Assembly (NCBI GenBank): GCA_030446485.1
Contig: JAUJNF010000003.1
Coordinates: forward strand, 1 to 64,000
Length of the DNA stretch: 64,000 bases
Reading direction: 5' to 3'
From: Thermoleophilaceae bacterium
GTDB taxonomy: Bacteria; Actinomycetota; Thermoleophilia; Solirubrobacterales; Thermoleophilaceae
A program made the translations under genes and the position numbers. Position 1 is the stretch's first letter. Each line of letters opens with the position of its first letter. This document shows, piece after piece, positions 25,946 through 34,707 of the stretch. The notes below the pieces were generated by a model. The model saw only the letters and a list, made by a program, of their open reading frames with translations, was not told where the DNA came from and did not search any database.

Positions 25946-27331
25946 ATGGCTGAGACCCGCTACGACTGCATCGTCATCGGCTCGGGCCCGGGCGGGTACG
26001 TGGCTGCCATCCGCGCCGCCCAGCTCGGGATGAAGACCGCGGTGGTGGAGAAGGACAAGGTCGGTGGCCGCTGCCTGAACTACGCCTGCATCCCCGCAAA
26101 GGCCGTGCTGCGCGTAGCCGACGTGCTCTCCGAGGTGCAGCACGCCGGGTCCTTCGGCATCCGTGTCGAGGGATCGACCGTGGACTTCGCGGGGGTTACC
26201 AAGCACCGCGACAAGGTGATCAAGACCCTCACCGGCGGGGTGGGCGGGCTGTTCAAGAAGAACGGGATCGACCTGATCGACGGCCACGGCTCGGTCACCG
26301 ACGACGGCAACGTGAAGGTCGGCGGCCAGTTCGACGGCACGGAGATCGAGGCGTCCACGGTGATCCTCGCCACCGGCTCGGTCGCCCGTCCGGTGCTCGA
26401 CCTCACGTTCGGCGGGCGCGTTCTCGATACCGCGGGCGCCTGGCTGCTGGAGGAGCTGCCCACCCGTCTGGCGGTGATCGGAGCGGGCGCCTCGGGCACC
26501 GAGGTGGCCTCCGCCTACGGGCGCCTCGGCACCGAGGTGGTGCTGCTCGAGGCCCTCCCGCGGATCCTCCCGCTGGAGGACGAGGAGATCGCCAAGGCCT
26601 GCTCGCGGGAGATCGGCAAGCAGGGCGTGACGATCGTGACCAAGGCCGACGTCGCGTCGGTGGAGGTGCGCGAAGACGGCGTGACCATCGCCTGGGGCAG
26701 CGACCACTCGGAGGACTTCGACTACCTGTGCATAGCCGCCGGCCGGGGCGCCGACGTGGAGGGTCTCGGCCTCGACGAGGCCGGCGTCGACGTGACCGAC
26801 CGCGGTCTCGTGAAGGTGGACGGGCGGATGCGCACGTCGCTCGCCGGGGTGTACGCGATCGGCGACCTCGTGCCTGGTCCCGCCCTCGCCCACAAGGCCT
26901 CGGACGAGGGCGTGATCGCGGTGGAGGACGCCGCGGGCATGGACACCCATCCGATCGAGTACGACTTCGTGCCGGGCGCCACCTTCTGCTCGCCGCAGGT
27001 GGCGAGCTTCGGCCTCACCGAGAAGGAGGCGCGCGACGCCGGCCACGACGTGGTGGTCGGCAAGGTGCCGCTCAGCTCCGTGGGCGCGCCGACCGTGTAT
27101 GGAGAGCGCGGAGGAATGATCAAGATCGTCGGCGACAGGCAGTACGGCGAGATCCTCGGCGGGCACATCCTCGCCGCCAAGGCGTCCGAGCTGATCGCCG
27201 AGCTCGTGACCGCGCGCGAGCTCGAGGGCGGCTTCTCCGAGCTCGCCCACCAGATCCACCCCCACCCGACGTTCTCCGAGGCGGTGCAGGAGGCCGCCCG
27301 GGCGACCGACGGGTGGCTGATCCACGGCTGA
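25946..27331 (+). CDS. lpdA: Dihydrolipoyl dehydrogenase (E3)
   Basis: FAD enzyme that reoxidises lipoamide in the pyruvate dehydrogenase complex. 461 residues from the ATG at 25946. FAD motif CIVIGSGPGGYVAAIRAAQL; redox disulfide GGRCLNYACIPAKAV (C-x4-C); NAD motif LAVIGAGASGTEVASAYGR; YAIGDLVPGPALAHKASDEG; and the His-Glu active-site segment HQIHPHPTFSEAVQEA. It shares a region with pdhA, pdhB and the E2 gene that completes the complex. Confidence 0.96.
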   Translation: MAETRYDCIVIGSGPGGYVAAIRAAQLGMKTAVVEKDKVGGRCLNYACIPAKAVLRVADVLSEVQHAGSFGIRVEGSTVDFAGVTKHRDKVIKTLTGGVGGLFKKNGIDLIDGHGSVTDDGNVKVGGQFDGTEIEASTVILATGSVARPVLDLTFGGRVLDTAGAWLLEELPTRLAVIGAGASGTEVASAYGRLGTEVVLLEALPRILPLEDEEIAKACSREIGKQGVTIVTKADVASVEVREDGVTIAWGSDHSEDFDYLCIAAGRGADVEGLGLDEAGVDVTDRGLVKVDGRMRTSLAGVYAIGDLVPGPALAHKASDEGVIAVEDAAGMDTHPIEYDFVPGATFCSPQVASFGLTEKEARDAGHDVVVGKVPLSSVGAPTVYGERGGMIKIVGDRQYGEILGGHILAAKASELIAELVTARELEGGFSELAHQIHPHPTFSEAVQEAARATDGWLIHG

Positions 27332-27347
27332 CCGAGCGCCGGCGGGC

Positions 27348-27935
27348 ATGACCGCCGAGGACGCGCGGCCGGTCTTCTACTACGACCTCGGCTCGCCCTA
27401 CTCGTACCTGGCCGCCGAGCGGGTGAACCACGTGCTCGGGGTGGTGCCGGTGTGGCAGCCGATCCTGCTGGGTGGAGTCTTCCGGGCCACCGGCGGCGCG
27501 TCGTGGTCGCTCACCGCCGAACGCTCGGCGGGCATGGCCGAGGTCGAGCGCCGCGCCGCCGCCCGCGGGCTGCCGCCGCTGCTCTGGCCGGAGCCATGGC
27601 CGGGCGACATGCTCGCCGCCATGAGGGCGGCCACGTTCGCCCAGCAGGCGGGCCGGGCGGTCGCCTTCTCGCTCGCCGCCTTCCGCCAGGCCTTCGCCGG
27701 AGGGCGGGATCTCGCCGACGTGGACAACGTGCTCATCGCCGCCGCCGCCTGCGAGCTTCATCCCCGCGCGGTGCTGAAGGGCATCGAGAGCCGCTCGGTG
27801 AAGGACCGGCTGCGGAGCGCGACCGAGGAGGCGGTCGCGCTCGGGGTGACCGGCGTGCCGACGGTGGCCGTCGCCGGTGAGCTCTTCTGGGGCGACGACC
27901 GGCTCGAGGACGCCGCCGCGCGCATCTGCGGGTAG
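27348..27935 (+). CDS. DsbA-family protein, 2-hydroxychromene-2-carboxylate isomerase / GST-kappa type
   Basis: 195 residues. It starts FYYDLGSPYSYLAAERVNHV, where Ser takes the place of the CxxC cysteines, as in HCCA isomerases and kappa-class glutathione transferases. It then shows LLGGVFRATGG, MRAATFAQQAGRAVAF and the cis-Pro region LGVTGVPTVAVAGELFWGDD. The usual thiol cofactor in actinobacteria is not glutathione, so the actual reaction is open. It lies between lpd and pdhA on the same strand. Confidence 0.82.
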   Translation: MTAEDARPVFYYDLGSPYSYLAAERVNHVLGVVPVWQPILLGGVFRATGGASWSLTAERSAGMAEVERRAAARGLPPLLWPEPWPGDMLAAMRAATFAQQAGRAVAFSLAAFRQAFAGGRDLADVDNVLIAAAACELHPRAVLKGIESRSVKDRLRSATEEAVALGVTGVPTVAVAGELFWGDDRLEDAAARICG

Positions 27936-27985
27936 CGCGGCGCCCGGCCGGGGCAACCGCGCCCATCGGCTAAGGTCGACAGCGG

Positions 27986-29110
27986 ATGGAGGGGCAGGTC
28001 ACGGGCCGCGCGGAAGAGTCTGAGAACGGCTCCGGCGAAGGCGTAGCCGGAGCCGCGCACCACGATCTCCCGAGCCGCGAGACCTGCACCGCGGTGCTCT
28101 CCAAGATGATGCTCATCCGGCGCTTCGAGGAGCGTGCCGGGGAGATGTACGCCAAGGCGAAGATCGGCGGCTTCCTTCACCTGTGCATCGGTGAGGAGGC
28201 GACGATCGTTGGCTCGACCCAGGCGCTGCGGGAGAGCGACTACCTGCTCTCCACCTACCGCGAGCACGGCCAGGCGCTGGCCCGCGGCACCCACCCGAAC
28301 GTCGTGATGGCCGAGCTCTTCGGCAAGGTCGACGGCTGCTCGAAGGGCCGCGGCGGCTCGATGCACCTGTTCGACTGGGAGCGGCGCTTCCTCGGCGGCT
28401 ACGGCATCGTCGGCGGGAACCTCCCGCTGGCGGCGGGCGTGGGCCTCGCCTGCGACTACAGCGGAACCGACGACGCCGTCCTGTGCATGTTCGGGGACGG
28501 CGCCTCCAACCAGGGCACCTTCGGCGAGACGATGAACATGGCCGCCCTGTGGAAGCTGCCCGTGGTGTTCATGGTCGTCAACAACCAGTTCGGCATGGGC
28601 ACGTCGCTCGAGCGCCACTCGGCGGTGACCGACCTGTCGCGCAAGGCCGATGGCTTCGGCGTGCCCGGCGCGCGCTGTGACGGCATGGACGTGCTCGACG
28701 TGCACGCCCGCACCTGCGAGGCCCTCCGGAAGGCGCGCGAGGACCGCCAGCCGCAGCTGCTGGAGGCCGTGACCTACCGCTTCCGCGGGCACTCCATGGC
28801 CGATCCCGAGGAGTACCGCACCAAGGACCAGGTGGCCGAGTGGCGGCGGCGCGATCCGATCGCCGTCTTCGGCCGGCGCCTCGCCGAGGAGGATGTGATC
28901 TCCGAGGAGCAGCAGAAGGAGCTCGACGAGGCGGCCATCGCCACCGTCGACGAGGCCGTCCGGTTCGCCGACGCGAGCCCCTCCCCGACCTCGATTCCCT
29001 CTACGACGACCTGTACGTGTACGGGGACCAGCTTCAGGGCTGGTGGACCGTGGACGAGCGCTCGCCCGACACCCACCGTGGGGAGGACGAACGCGACCAG
29101 GGCGACGTGA
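27986..29110 (+). CDS. pdhA: Pyruvate dehydrogenase E1 alpha subunit, with an apparent C-terminal frameshift
   Basis: ThDP-dependent decarboxylase subunit. 374 residues as read. Motifs: LIRRFEERAGEMYAKAKIGG, YREHGQALARGTHPNVVMAE, KGRGGSMHLFD, the ThDP motif GDGASNQGTFGETMNMAALW to VVNNQFGMGTSLER, and YRFRGHSMADPEEYRTKDQV. After FADASP (near 28979) the frame turns into low-complexity Thr/Ser residues. In the next frame the expected end LPDLDSLYDDLYVYGDQ appears and runs open to 29253. One missing base in a run of C near 28979 explains this. The true gene probably ends at 29253, 40 bp before pdhB. Confidence 0.9.
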   Translation: MEGQVTGRAEESENGSGEGVAGAAHHDLPSRETCTAVLSKMMLIRRFEERAGEMYAKAKIGGFLHLCIGEEATIVGSTQALRESDYLLSTYREHGQALARGTHPNVVMAELFGKVDGCSKGRGGSMHLFDWERRFLGGYGIVGGNLPLAAGVGLACDYSGTDDAVLCMFGDGASNQGTFGETMNMAALWKLPVVFMVVNNQFGMGTSLERHSAVTDLSRKADGFGVPGARCDGMDVLDVHARTCEALRKAREDRQPQLLEAVTYRFRGHSMADPEEYRTKDQVAEWRRRDPIAVFGRRLAEEDVISEEQQKELDEAAIATVDEAVRFADASPSPTSIPSTTTCTCTGTSFRAGGPWTSARPTPTVGRTNATRAT

Positions 29111-29293
29111 CGCGCGACCTGCGCGAGGCCGGCGCCGCCTACGCCGGCACCGAGCCCCAGAAGCTGCGCGGCCAACGCGAGGGCCAGGCCGGCGGCGACG
29201 GTGAGGGCGAGCCCGCCGGCGACGCGCGGGACGTAGAGGGCGGAGCGCAGTAGTGGTGCGGCCTGGAAGTCCCCATAGGACGGACGGCTGACC

Positions 29294-30277
29294 GTGCCCG
29301 TGATGCGCTACCGCGAGGCGCTCAACGAGGCGCTGCGCGAGGAGATGCGGGCCGACGAGAGCGTCTTCATCATGGGCGAGGACATCGGCGTGTTCCAGGG
29401 CGCGTTCAAGGTCACCCAGGGGCTGCTGGAGGAGTTCGGCGAGAAGCGCGTGCGCGACACGCCCATCTCCGAGAACACGTTCGTGGGCGTGGGGGTCGGC
29501 GCGGCGATGGCCGGCCTGCGGCCGATCGTCGAGATCATGACGATCAACTTCTCGCTGCTCGCGCTCGACCAGATCGTGAACTGCGCGGCGTCGATCCGCT
29601 ACATGTTCGGCGGGCAGGTGACGGTGCCGCTCGTGATCCGCATGCCCCAGGGCGCGGGCCACCAGCTGGGGCCGACGCACTCGCACTCGCTCGAGGCCAT
29701 GTACCTGCACATCCCCGGACTGCTCGTGGCCGTGCCCACCACCGCGGCCGACGCGAAGGGGTTGCTCAAGGCCGCGATCCGCGACGACAACCCGGTGATC
29801 TTCATTGAGCACGAGTACCTGTACGGCCAGAAGGGCGATGTTCCCGAGAACGGCGAGCCGCTGCGGTTCGGTCAGGCGGCGGTGCGGCGGGAGGGCGGCG
29901 ATGTGACCATCGTCGGCATCTCGCGGATGGCGCTCACTGCGGCCAGGGCGGCCGAGACGCTGTCACAGGAGCACGAGATCGAGGCCGAGGTGATCGATCC
30001 GCGCACGCTGCGTCCCCTCGACCTCGACACGATCGTCGAGTCGGTGAGGAAGACGAACCGGGCGGTGATCGTCGAGGAGGGGTGGCCGCACGGCGGGGTG
30101 GGCGCGAACCTGGCGGCGCTGATCCAGGAGCAGGCCTTCGACCACCTCGACGCCCCCGTGGCGCGAGTGACGGGCGCCGACGTGCCGATGCCGTACTCGC
30201 GGCCGCTCGAGCAGTCGGCGTTCCCGCACGAAGAGCACGTGGTGCAGGCGGTGCGCGCGACCTTTGGGGACATCTGA
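29294..30277 (+). CDS. pdhB: Pyruvate dehydrogenase E1 beta subunit
   Basis: 327 residues, GTG start. Family blocks: MRYREALNEALREEMRADES, VFIMGEDIGVFQGAFKVTQG, RVRDTPISENTFVGVGVGAA, IVEIMTINFSLLALDQIVN, GAGHQLGPTHSHSLEAMYLH (active-site His) and VIFIEHEYLYGQKG. C-terminal transketolase domain: AEVIDPRTLRPLDLDTIVES then VIVEEGWPHGGVGANLAA. It pairs with E1 alpha as an alpha2-beta2 heterotetramer and feeds acetyl groups to the E2 encoded 3 bp downstream. Confidence 0.96.
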   Translation: MPVMRYREALNEALREEMRADESVFIMGEDIGVFQGAFKVTQGLLEEFGEKRVRDTPISENTFVGVGVGAAMAGLRPIVEIMTINFSLLALDQIVNCAASIRYMFGGQVTVPLVIRMPQGAGHQLGPTHSHSLEAMYLHIPGLLVAVPTTAADAKGLLKAAIRDDNPVIFIEHEYLYGQKGDVPENGEPLRFGQAAVRREGGDVTIVGISRMALTAARAAETLSQEHEIEAEVIDPRTLRPLDLDTIVESVRKTNRAVIVEEGWPHGGVGANLAALIQEQAFDHLDAPVARVTGADVPMPYSRPLEQSAFPHEEHVVQAVRATFGDI

Positions 30278-30280
30278 GGA

Positions 30281-31591
30281 GTGGCCACCGACGTGCTCAT
30301 GCCTCGCCTGTCCGACTCCATGGAGGAGGGCACGGTGCTGAAGTGGCTCGTGGACAGGGGCGGCGAGGTGAGGCGCGGCGAGCCGCTGGTGGAGATCGAA
30401 ACCGACAAGGCCAACATGACCTACGAGGCCGACACCGACGGCACGCTCCTCGAGGTGTTGGCGGAGGAGGGCGAGACGCTGGCGATCGGCGAGCTGATCG
30501 CGCGGATCGGCGAGGCCGGGGAGGCTGGTTCGAGCAACGGAGCGGGTGCGGCCACACCTGCCGCGGCCGAGAGCGCGGCGGAGCCGGGGCCGGCCGAGCC
30601 GCCGCCGGGCAGCGTCTCCCGAGCCAACCCGCAGGCGCCCGTGGCCGAGGACCGCGGGACGGCCGGGCGCTCCCCTGCCCCCGCGCCGGATGAGGCGGGC
30701 GACGGCCGCATCAAGGCCTCCCCCGTCGCGCGGCGGATGGCCGGCGACATGGGCGTCGAGCTGGCTCGGCTCGAGGGGACCGGGCCCGGTGGCCGGATCG
30801 TCAAGGCCGATGTCGAGGCGGCGGCGAAGGACGGCGGAGCGCGCGACTCGCGCGCGAACGAGCCGCCGGCATCCGAGCCCATTGCCGCCGGCGAGGCGGG
30901 AGCGAAGGGGATCCTCCACGTGCAGGAGCTCACGCGGCTCCAGCAAACCGTCTCGCGGCGGATGGCGGAGTCGAAGGCCACCGCGCCCGACTTCCAGATC
31001 AACGTCGCGATCGACATGAGCCAATGCGTGGAGGTGCGTACCCGGCTCAAGGAGCTGACCGACCCAGCGCCGTCCTACAACGACATGGTCGTGAAGGCAT
31101 GCGCCAATGCGCTGCGCGAGTTCCCGCGCGTGAACGGCGCCTACCGCGACGGCCGGTTCGAGCTCTACGGGCGGGTGAACGTCGGGATCGCGGTTGCCGC
31201 ACAGGGCACGCTCGTGGTGCCGACGATCTTCGATGCCGACGAGAAGTCGCTCGGCCGCGTCTCGCGCGACGCCCGGCACCTGATCGGCAGGGTGCGCGAC
31301 GCCACCATCACGCCTCCCGAGCTCTCGGGTGGAACGTTCACCGTGTCGAACCTCGGGATGTACGGGATCGACAGCTTCTCGGCGGTGATCAACCCACCGC
31401 AGGCCGCGATCCTCGCGGTCGGCCGCCTGGTCAGGAAGCCCGTCGTCGACGACCACGGCGAGATCGTGGCGCGCGACATGATGGGCGTCACGCTCGTGTG
31501 CGACCACCGCATCCTCTACGGCGCCGACGGGGCGGAGTTCCTGGCCCGGGTGCGCGAGTTGCTCGAGCAGCCGTTGTCGCTGGCGCTGTAG
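30281..31591 (+). CDS. pdhC: Dihydrolipoamide acyltransferase (E2) of the pyruvate dehydrogenase complex
   Basis: 436 residues, GTG start. One lipoyl domain (residues 1-80, lipoyl-Lys in EIETDKANMTYEAD), an Ala/Pro/Glu-rich linker, a peripheral-subunit-binding domain (IKASPVARRMAGDMGVELAR, LEGTGPGGRIVKADVE) and a catalytic CAT-like domain (TRLQQTVSRRMAESKATAPD, FTVSNLGMYGIDSFSAVINP, VCDHRILYGADGAEFLARV with the DHR-x3-G motif). The order and nearby E1/E3 genes make a complete complex. A 2-oxoacid other than pyruvate is possible. Confidence 0.94.
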   Translation: MATDVLMPRLSDSMEEGTVLKWLVDRGGEVRRGEPLVEIETDKANMTYEADTDGTLLEVLAEEGETLAIGELIARIGEAGEAGSSNGAGAATPAAAESAAEPGPAEPPPGSVSRANPQAPVAEDRGTAGRSPAPAPDEAGDGRIKASPVARRMAGDMGVELARLEGTGPGGRIVKADVEAAAKDGGARDSRANEPPASEPIAAGEAGAKGILHVQELTRLQQTVSRRMAESKATAPDFQINVAIDMSQCVEVRTRLKELTDPAPSYNDMVVKACANALREFPRVNGAYRDGRFELYGRVNVGIAVAAQGTLVVPTIFDADEKSLGRVSRDARHLIGRVRDATITPPELSGGTFTVSNLGMYGIDSFSAVINPPQAAILAVGRLVRKPVVDDHGEIVARDMMGVTLVCDHRILYGADGAEFLARVRELLEQPLSLAL

Positions 31592-31671
31592 GTTTCGCTT
31601 CACCGGCTTGGGGTGACACCCCCCGGTGCGGCACAATGGCCTCGCGGCACGAACAGCGGAGCGCCTCAAAG

Positions 31672-33063
31672 ATGAGCGGTACGGAGGGACGGAGCGGGGT
31701 GGATGCCGAGTCGCGCGAAGCGCGGCGTGCTCGTCATGGCAACGACGACCCGCAGCTCGAGGAGGTGGCCGACCGCTTCCTTCACCTCTCGCGCGACCTC
31801 ATCGCGATATCGGACCTCGAGTACCGCTACCGGCGCGTGAATCCCGCCTTCACGACGGTGCTCGGGTACCCCCAAGCGGAGATCCTCTCGCGGTCGTATC
31901 TCGACTTCGTGCATCCGGACGACCTGGAGCGCACCAGGGAGGAGGGGGACCGCCTGCGGCGAGACCAGCCGGGGACGCCCGGGTTCGAGAACCGCTACCG
32001 GTGCCAGGACGGGGCCTACCGGTGGCTGCTCTGGAGCGCTCAGCCGGATCAGGTGCGCGGCCTCGTGTACGCGGTGGCCAAGGACGTGACCGACCGCAAG
32101 CTTGCCGAGCAGCACCTCGCCGAGTCCGAGGCCATGCTCGCCGACGCGCAGCGGGTGGCCGCGGTCGGCAGCTTCAGCTGGGACGTGGCGAGCGGCGCGA
32201 TCAGGTGGTCAGATGAGCTCTACCGAATTATGGGGTTGCGGCCCCAGGAGTTCCAGCCCACCTATGAGTCATACCTCGAGAAGGTGCCCGTGGAGGATCG
32301 CGCGCGCCTGGACGCCGTCGTGCAGACGGCAGTGCGCGACGGGCAGCCGTTCGGGCTGGATCACGGCGTGGTGCGACCCGGCGGTGAGGTGCGCACGCTC
32401 CACTGCCGTGGCCGGATCCTGGCCGAGGAAGACGGGAAGCGGCGGCGCGTGGTGGGCACCGCGCAGGACGTCACGGAGCACCGCCAGTTCGAGCGTCAGC
32501 TCGCCCACCAGGCCCTCCACGACTCGCTCACCGGCCTGCCCAACCGAACGCTGCTGCTCGACCGCCTGAGGCAGGGGCTCGCACGGGTGGAGCGCCACGG
32601 GCAGCGGCTCGCGGTGCTGTTCATCGACCTCGACGACTTCAAGTTGATCAACGACAGCCTTGGCCATCCCGTGGGCGACCGCCTGCTGATCGACGTCGGC
32701 GGGCGCCTTCGAAGCACGCTTCGCTCGAGCGACACGGTCGCCCGCTTCGGTGGTGACGAGTTCGTGATGCTCTGCGAGGAGCTGCACGGTGAGCACGACG
32801 CCGTCGGGGCCGCCGCGCGCGTCAAGGACGCCCTCCGCGAGCCGTTCGTGCTCGAGGGTGCCGGCCATCGCGTCTCGGCGAGCATCGGGGTGGCCGTGGC
32901 GTCGCCCGGGGCCACTCCCGACGACCTCCTGCGCGACGCGGACACCGCGATGTACAGCGCCAAGGAGGTCGGGCCGGGGCGCTTCGAGCTGTTCGACGAG
33001 GAGATGCACGCGCGGGCGGTCGAGCGGCTCAGGGCTGAGCGGCTGGCGCCCGAGGCGGACTGA
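31672..33063 (+). CDS. Diguanylate cyclase with two PAS domains (PAS-PAS-GGDEF)
   Basis: 463 residues. PAS1 (about 25-145) starts EEVADRFLHLSRDLIAISDL and shows FTTVLGYPQAEILSRSYLDF and WLLWSAQPDQ. PAS2 (150-275) shows GSFSWDVASGAIRWSDELYR and MGLRPQEFQPTYESYL. The GGDEF domain (290-455) has DSLTGLPNRTLLLDRL, FIDLDDFKLINDSLGH and RFGGDEFVMLCEEL, so the active-site signature is intact. It makes cyclic di-GMP in response to an unknown signal. No EAL domain follows. An in-frame ATG at 31636 is an alternative start. No membrane segment, so it is cytosolic. Confidence 0.93.
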   Translation: MSGTEGRSGVDAESREARRARHGNDDPQLEEVADRFLHLSRDLIAISDLEYRYRRVNPAFTTVLGYPQAEILSRSYLDFVHPDDLERTREEGDRLRRDQPGTPGFENRYRCQDGAYRWLLWSAQPDQVRGLVYAVAKDVTDRKLAEQHLAESEAMLADAQRVAAVGSFSWDVASGAIRWSDELYRIMGLRPQEFQPTYESYLEKVPVEDRARLDAVVQTAVRDGQPFGLDHGVVRPGGEVRTLHCRGRILAEEDGKRRRVVGTAQDVTEHRQFERQLAHQALHDSLTGLPNRTLLLDRLRQGLARVERHGQRLAVLFIDLDDFKLINDSLGHPVGDRLLIDVGGRLRSTLRSSDTVARFGGDEFVMLCEELHGEHDAVGAAARVKDALREPFVLEGAGHRVSASIGVAVASPGATPDDLLRDADTAMYSAKEVGPGRFELFDEEMHARAVERLRAERLAPEAD

Positions 33064-33112
33064 AACCGGGCCACCGCCGCCGCCGCTAGCGGCGCAAGAT
33101 CCGCTGCACCGC

Positions 33113-33141
33113 TCGACGCCGTCAGTCGACAGGGCTAGTCT
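33113..33141 (+). promoter_or_regulatory. Likely sigma-A promoter of the riboswitch-M23 transcript
   Basis: TCGACG (33113-33118) and TAGTCT (33136-33141) are separated by 17 bp and resemble -35 and -10 boxes. A start about 6-8 bp later falls right at the beginning of the c-di-AMP aptamer. Confidence 0.5.
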
Positions 33142-33145
33142 GCGC

Positions 33146-33300
33146 CGCTGCCAACGGCCGAACCGGAACCGCGCCAGGCGGTCCCGGACGGGGGAACCAA
33201 AGTCGCCACGCCGCGACACGGGGCGAACCGGGCGCGACCTGCGCCCGTAGCGTCTGAGGACGCGAGCCCGTCAGCTAACCCCGTAGGCCTGACGACCCAC
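33146..33300 (+). ncRNA. Cyclic di-AMP riboswitch (ydaO/yuaA type) before a cell-wall peptidase
   Basis: The leader carries the conserved blocks of the ydaO/yuaA aptamer in order: CAACGGCCGAACCGG (about 33152), GGGGGAACCAAAG (about 33190), CACGGGGCGAACCGGG (about 33218), CCCGTAGCGTCTGAGG (about 33243) and GAGCCCGTCAGCTAACC-CCGTAGGC (about 33264-33288). Known members switch off genes for cell-wall hydrolases and potassium uptake when c-di-AMP is high, mostly in Firmicutes and Actinobacteria. The ATG of the M23 peptidase lies just after the aptamer (33314), with GGGGG near the end as the probable expression platform. Strong match by eye; a covariance search would confirm it. Confidence 0.9.
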
Positions 33301-33313
33301 GGGGGCTCCATCC

Positions 33314-33907
33314 ATGATTCGCCGCGCGGGCGCGCTCGCGCTCCTACTGATGCCCATCACCGGCGCCGAGGCGGGCGCCCGGGCCGCTCCGGCGGCCCTT
33401 CCGCCGGCCGAGAGCCTCACCGCCTCGGCCCGCTGGATCGCCACCCATTCGCGGGTGGTGGCCGCGGAGGTCCGCCCGTCGCGGCCCGTGCATCCCGTGG
33501 ACGGCAGGGTCGGCTACGGCGAGTCCGGCGCGCGCTTCGGCGCGGCGCGCTCGGGCCGTGCGCACGAGGGACAGGACGTGTTCGCGCCGGCGGGAACGCC
33601 GCTGGTCGCGGTGCGCAACTCCGTCGTGGTCGAGAGCGGCAACGACGGCGGCCGAGGCAACTACGTGGCCCTTTACGCCCGCGCCACCGATGAGACCTAC
33701 GTCTACCTGCACATGCTCGGTCCGGTGCCTGCCCGCCTCGGAGCGCGCGTGAAGGGTGGCGAGCCGGTGGGCGCGCTCGGCTGCACGGGTTCCTGCTTCG
33801 GGGACCACCTGCACTTCGAGATTCGCGCCGGTCGCGGCACTACGGGGCCGGCCGTCGACCCGCTGCCGTCCCTGCTGCGCTGGTCGCGCGCAGCGCCGCG
33901 CAGCTAG
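33314..33907 (+). CDS. Secreted M23 (LytM) metallopeptidase
   Basis: 197 residues. Signal peptide (RRAGALALLLMPITGAEAGA then ARAAPAA). The zinc site is HEGQDVFAPAGTPL (His and Asp), with YLHMLG and then the pair DHLHFEIRAGRG (HxH). Family members are glycyl-glycine or D,D-endopeptidases of peptidoglycan. The short protein is mostly the catalytic domain, with no LysM or SH3 domain. Control by c-di-AMP fits a cell-wall remodelling role. Confidence 0.92.
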   Translation: MIRRAGALALLLMPITGAEAGARAAPAALPPAESLTASARWIATHSRVVAAEVRPSRPVHPVDGRVGYGESGARFGAARSGRAHEGQDVFAPAGTPLVAVRNSVVVESGNDGGRGNYVALYARATDETYVYLHMLGPVPARLGARVKGGEPVGALGCTGSCFGDHLHFEIRAGRGTTGPAVDPLPSLLRWSRAAPRS

Positions 33908-33932
33908 CGGGGCGGCCTCGCGCGGGGCTGCC

Positions 33933-34694
33933 TCAGATGAGCCCGAGCACGATCAGGACCGGCGCGGCGATGCCGAGGACGACGGCCGCGGCCAGGGCGA
34001 GGCGCATGGTGGTGCGCGTGGCGGAGGTGAACTCCTCCTCGGAGCGGGTGGAGATCACGAACGGACCCTTGTCGGCCTGCCCGATACGCAGCTGACCGCT
34101 CTTGTCGGAGGCCTCTCCCAGCACGTAGAGCCGCGCGCCCGGCCGGATGATCCACTCCTCGTGCTCGATGCCGATGGTGCGGTCGCCGCCGAATACCGAC
34201 GAGGCGAAGCCGGACCATCCGGAGGAGCCCGCGTCCTTGTCCATCCGATCGACGACCTTGTCCGCGCCGTCGATGTCGGCGCCGACCGGGACGATCTCGA
34301 TCCGGCCGGTGCCGTCGTCCACGAAGAAGGGCGTCTCGGACTCGGCCGAGTGGATCTCGCGCGTCTTGCGCGTCCGGTCCATGTCGCCCTCGGAGTCCCT
34401 CTCCCAGTCCCAGTAGTGCTCGGTGAGCTTGCTCCGGTGCCAGACGCACTCCTGACCGCTCTCGGACGCTTTGAGCACGCCTGTCTCCGGGGCCTTCGCG
34501 GGGCCGACGACCTCGCATGCGTGCGAGAAGCTCCCGGCCCCCACCGCCGCCGCGGCGGCCGTCGAGAGCTCGTTCACCTCTCCGCACTTGAGCGTCTCGG
34601 TGCCCACGGCGGCCTGCAGGGTCTTACGCTCGCTAAAGAAGAAGTAGGCGGCGACGGCGGCGAGGCCGAGGCATACGAGGCCGGCGATCAGCAT
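33933..34694 (-). CDS. GIDE-domain membrane protein
   Basis: 253 residues. One N-terminal helix (LIAGLVCLGLAAVAAYFFFS) and a C-terminal helix pair (MRLALAAAVVLGIAAPVLIV). Between them is a domain with CEVVGPAKAPETGVLKASES, GQECVWHRSKLTEHYWDWER, FFVDDGTGRIEIVPVGADID and EEWIIRPGARLYVLGEASDK. This matches the GIDE domain of mitochondrial MULAN-type E3 ligases, which is also found in bacteria without a RING finger. No RING is present here. Function in bacteria is unknown. Confidence 0.75.
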   Translation of the reverse strand: MLIAGLVCLGLAAVAAYFFFSERKTLQAAVGTETLKCGEVNELSTAAAAAVGAGSFSHACEVVGPAKAPETGVLKASESGQECVWHRSKLTEHYWDWERDSEGDMDRTRKTREIHSAESETPFFVDDGTGRIEIVPVGADIDGADKVVDRMDKDAGSSGWSGFASSVFGGDRTIGIEHEEWIIRPGARLYVLGEASDKSGQLRIGQADKGPFVISTRSEEEFTSATRTTMRLALAAAVVLGIAAPVLIVLGLI

Positions 34695-34707
34695 GCGGCG
34701 CGGGAGA

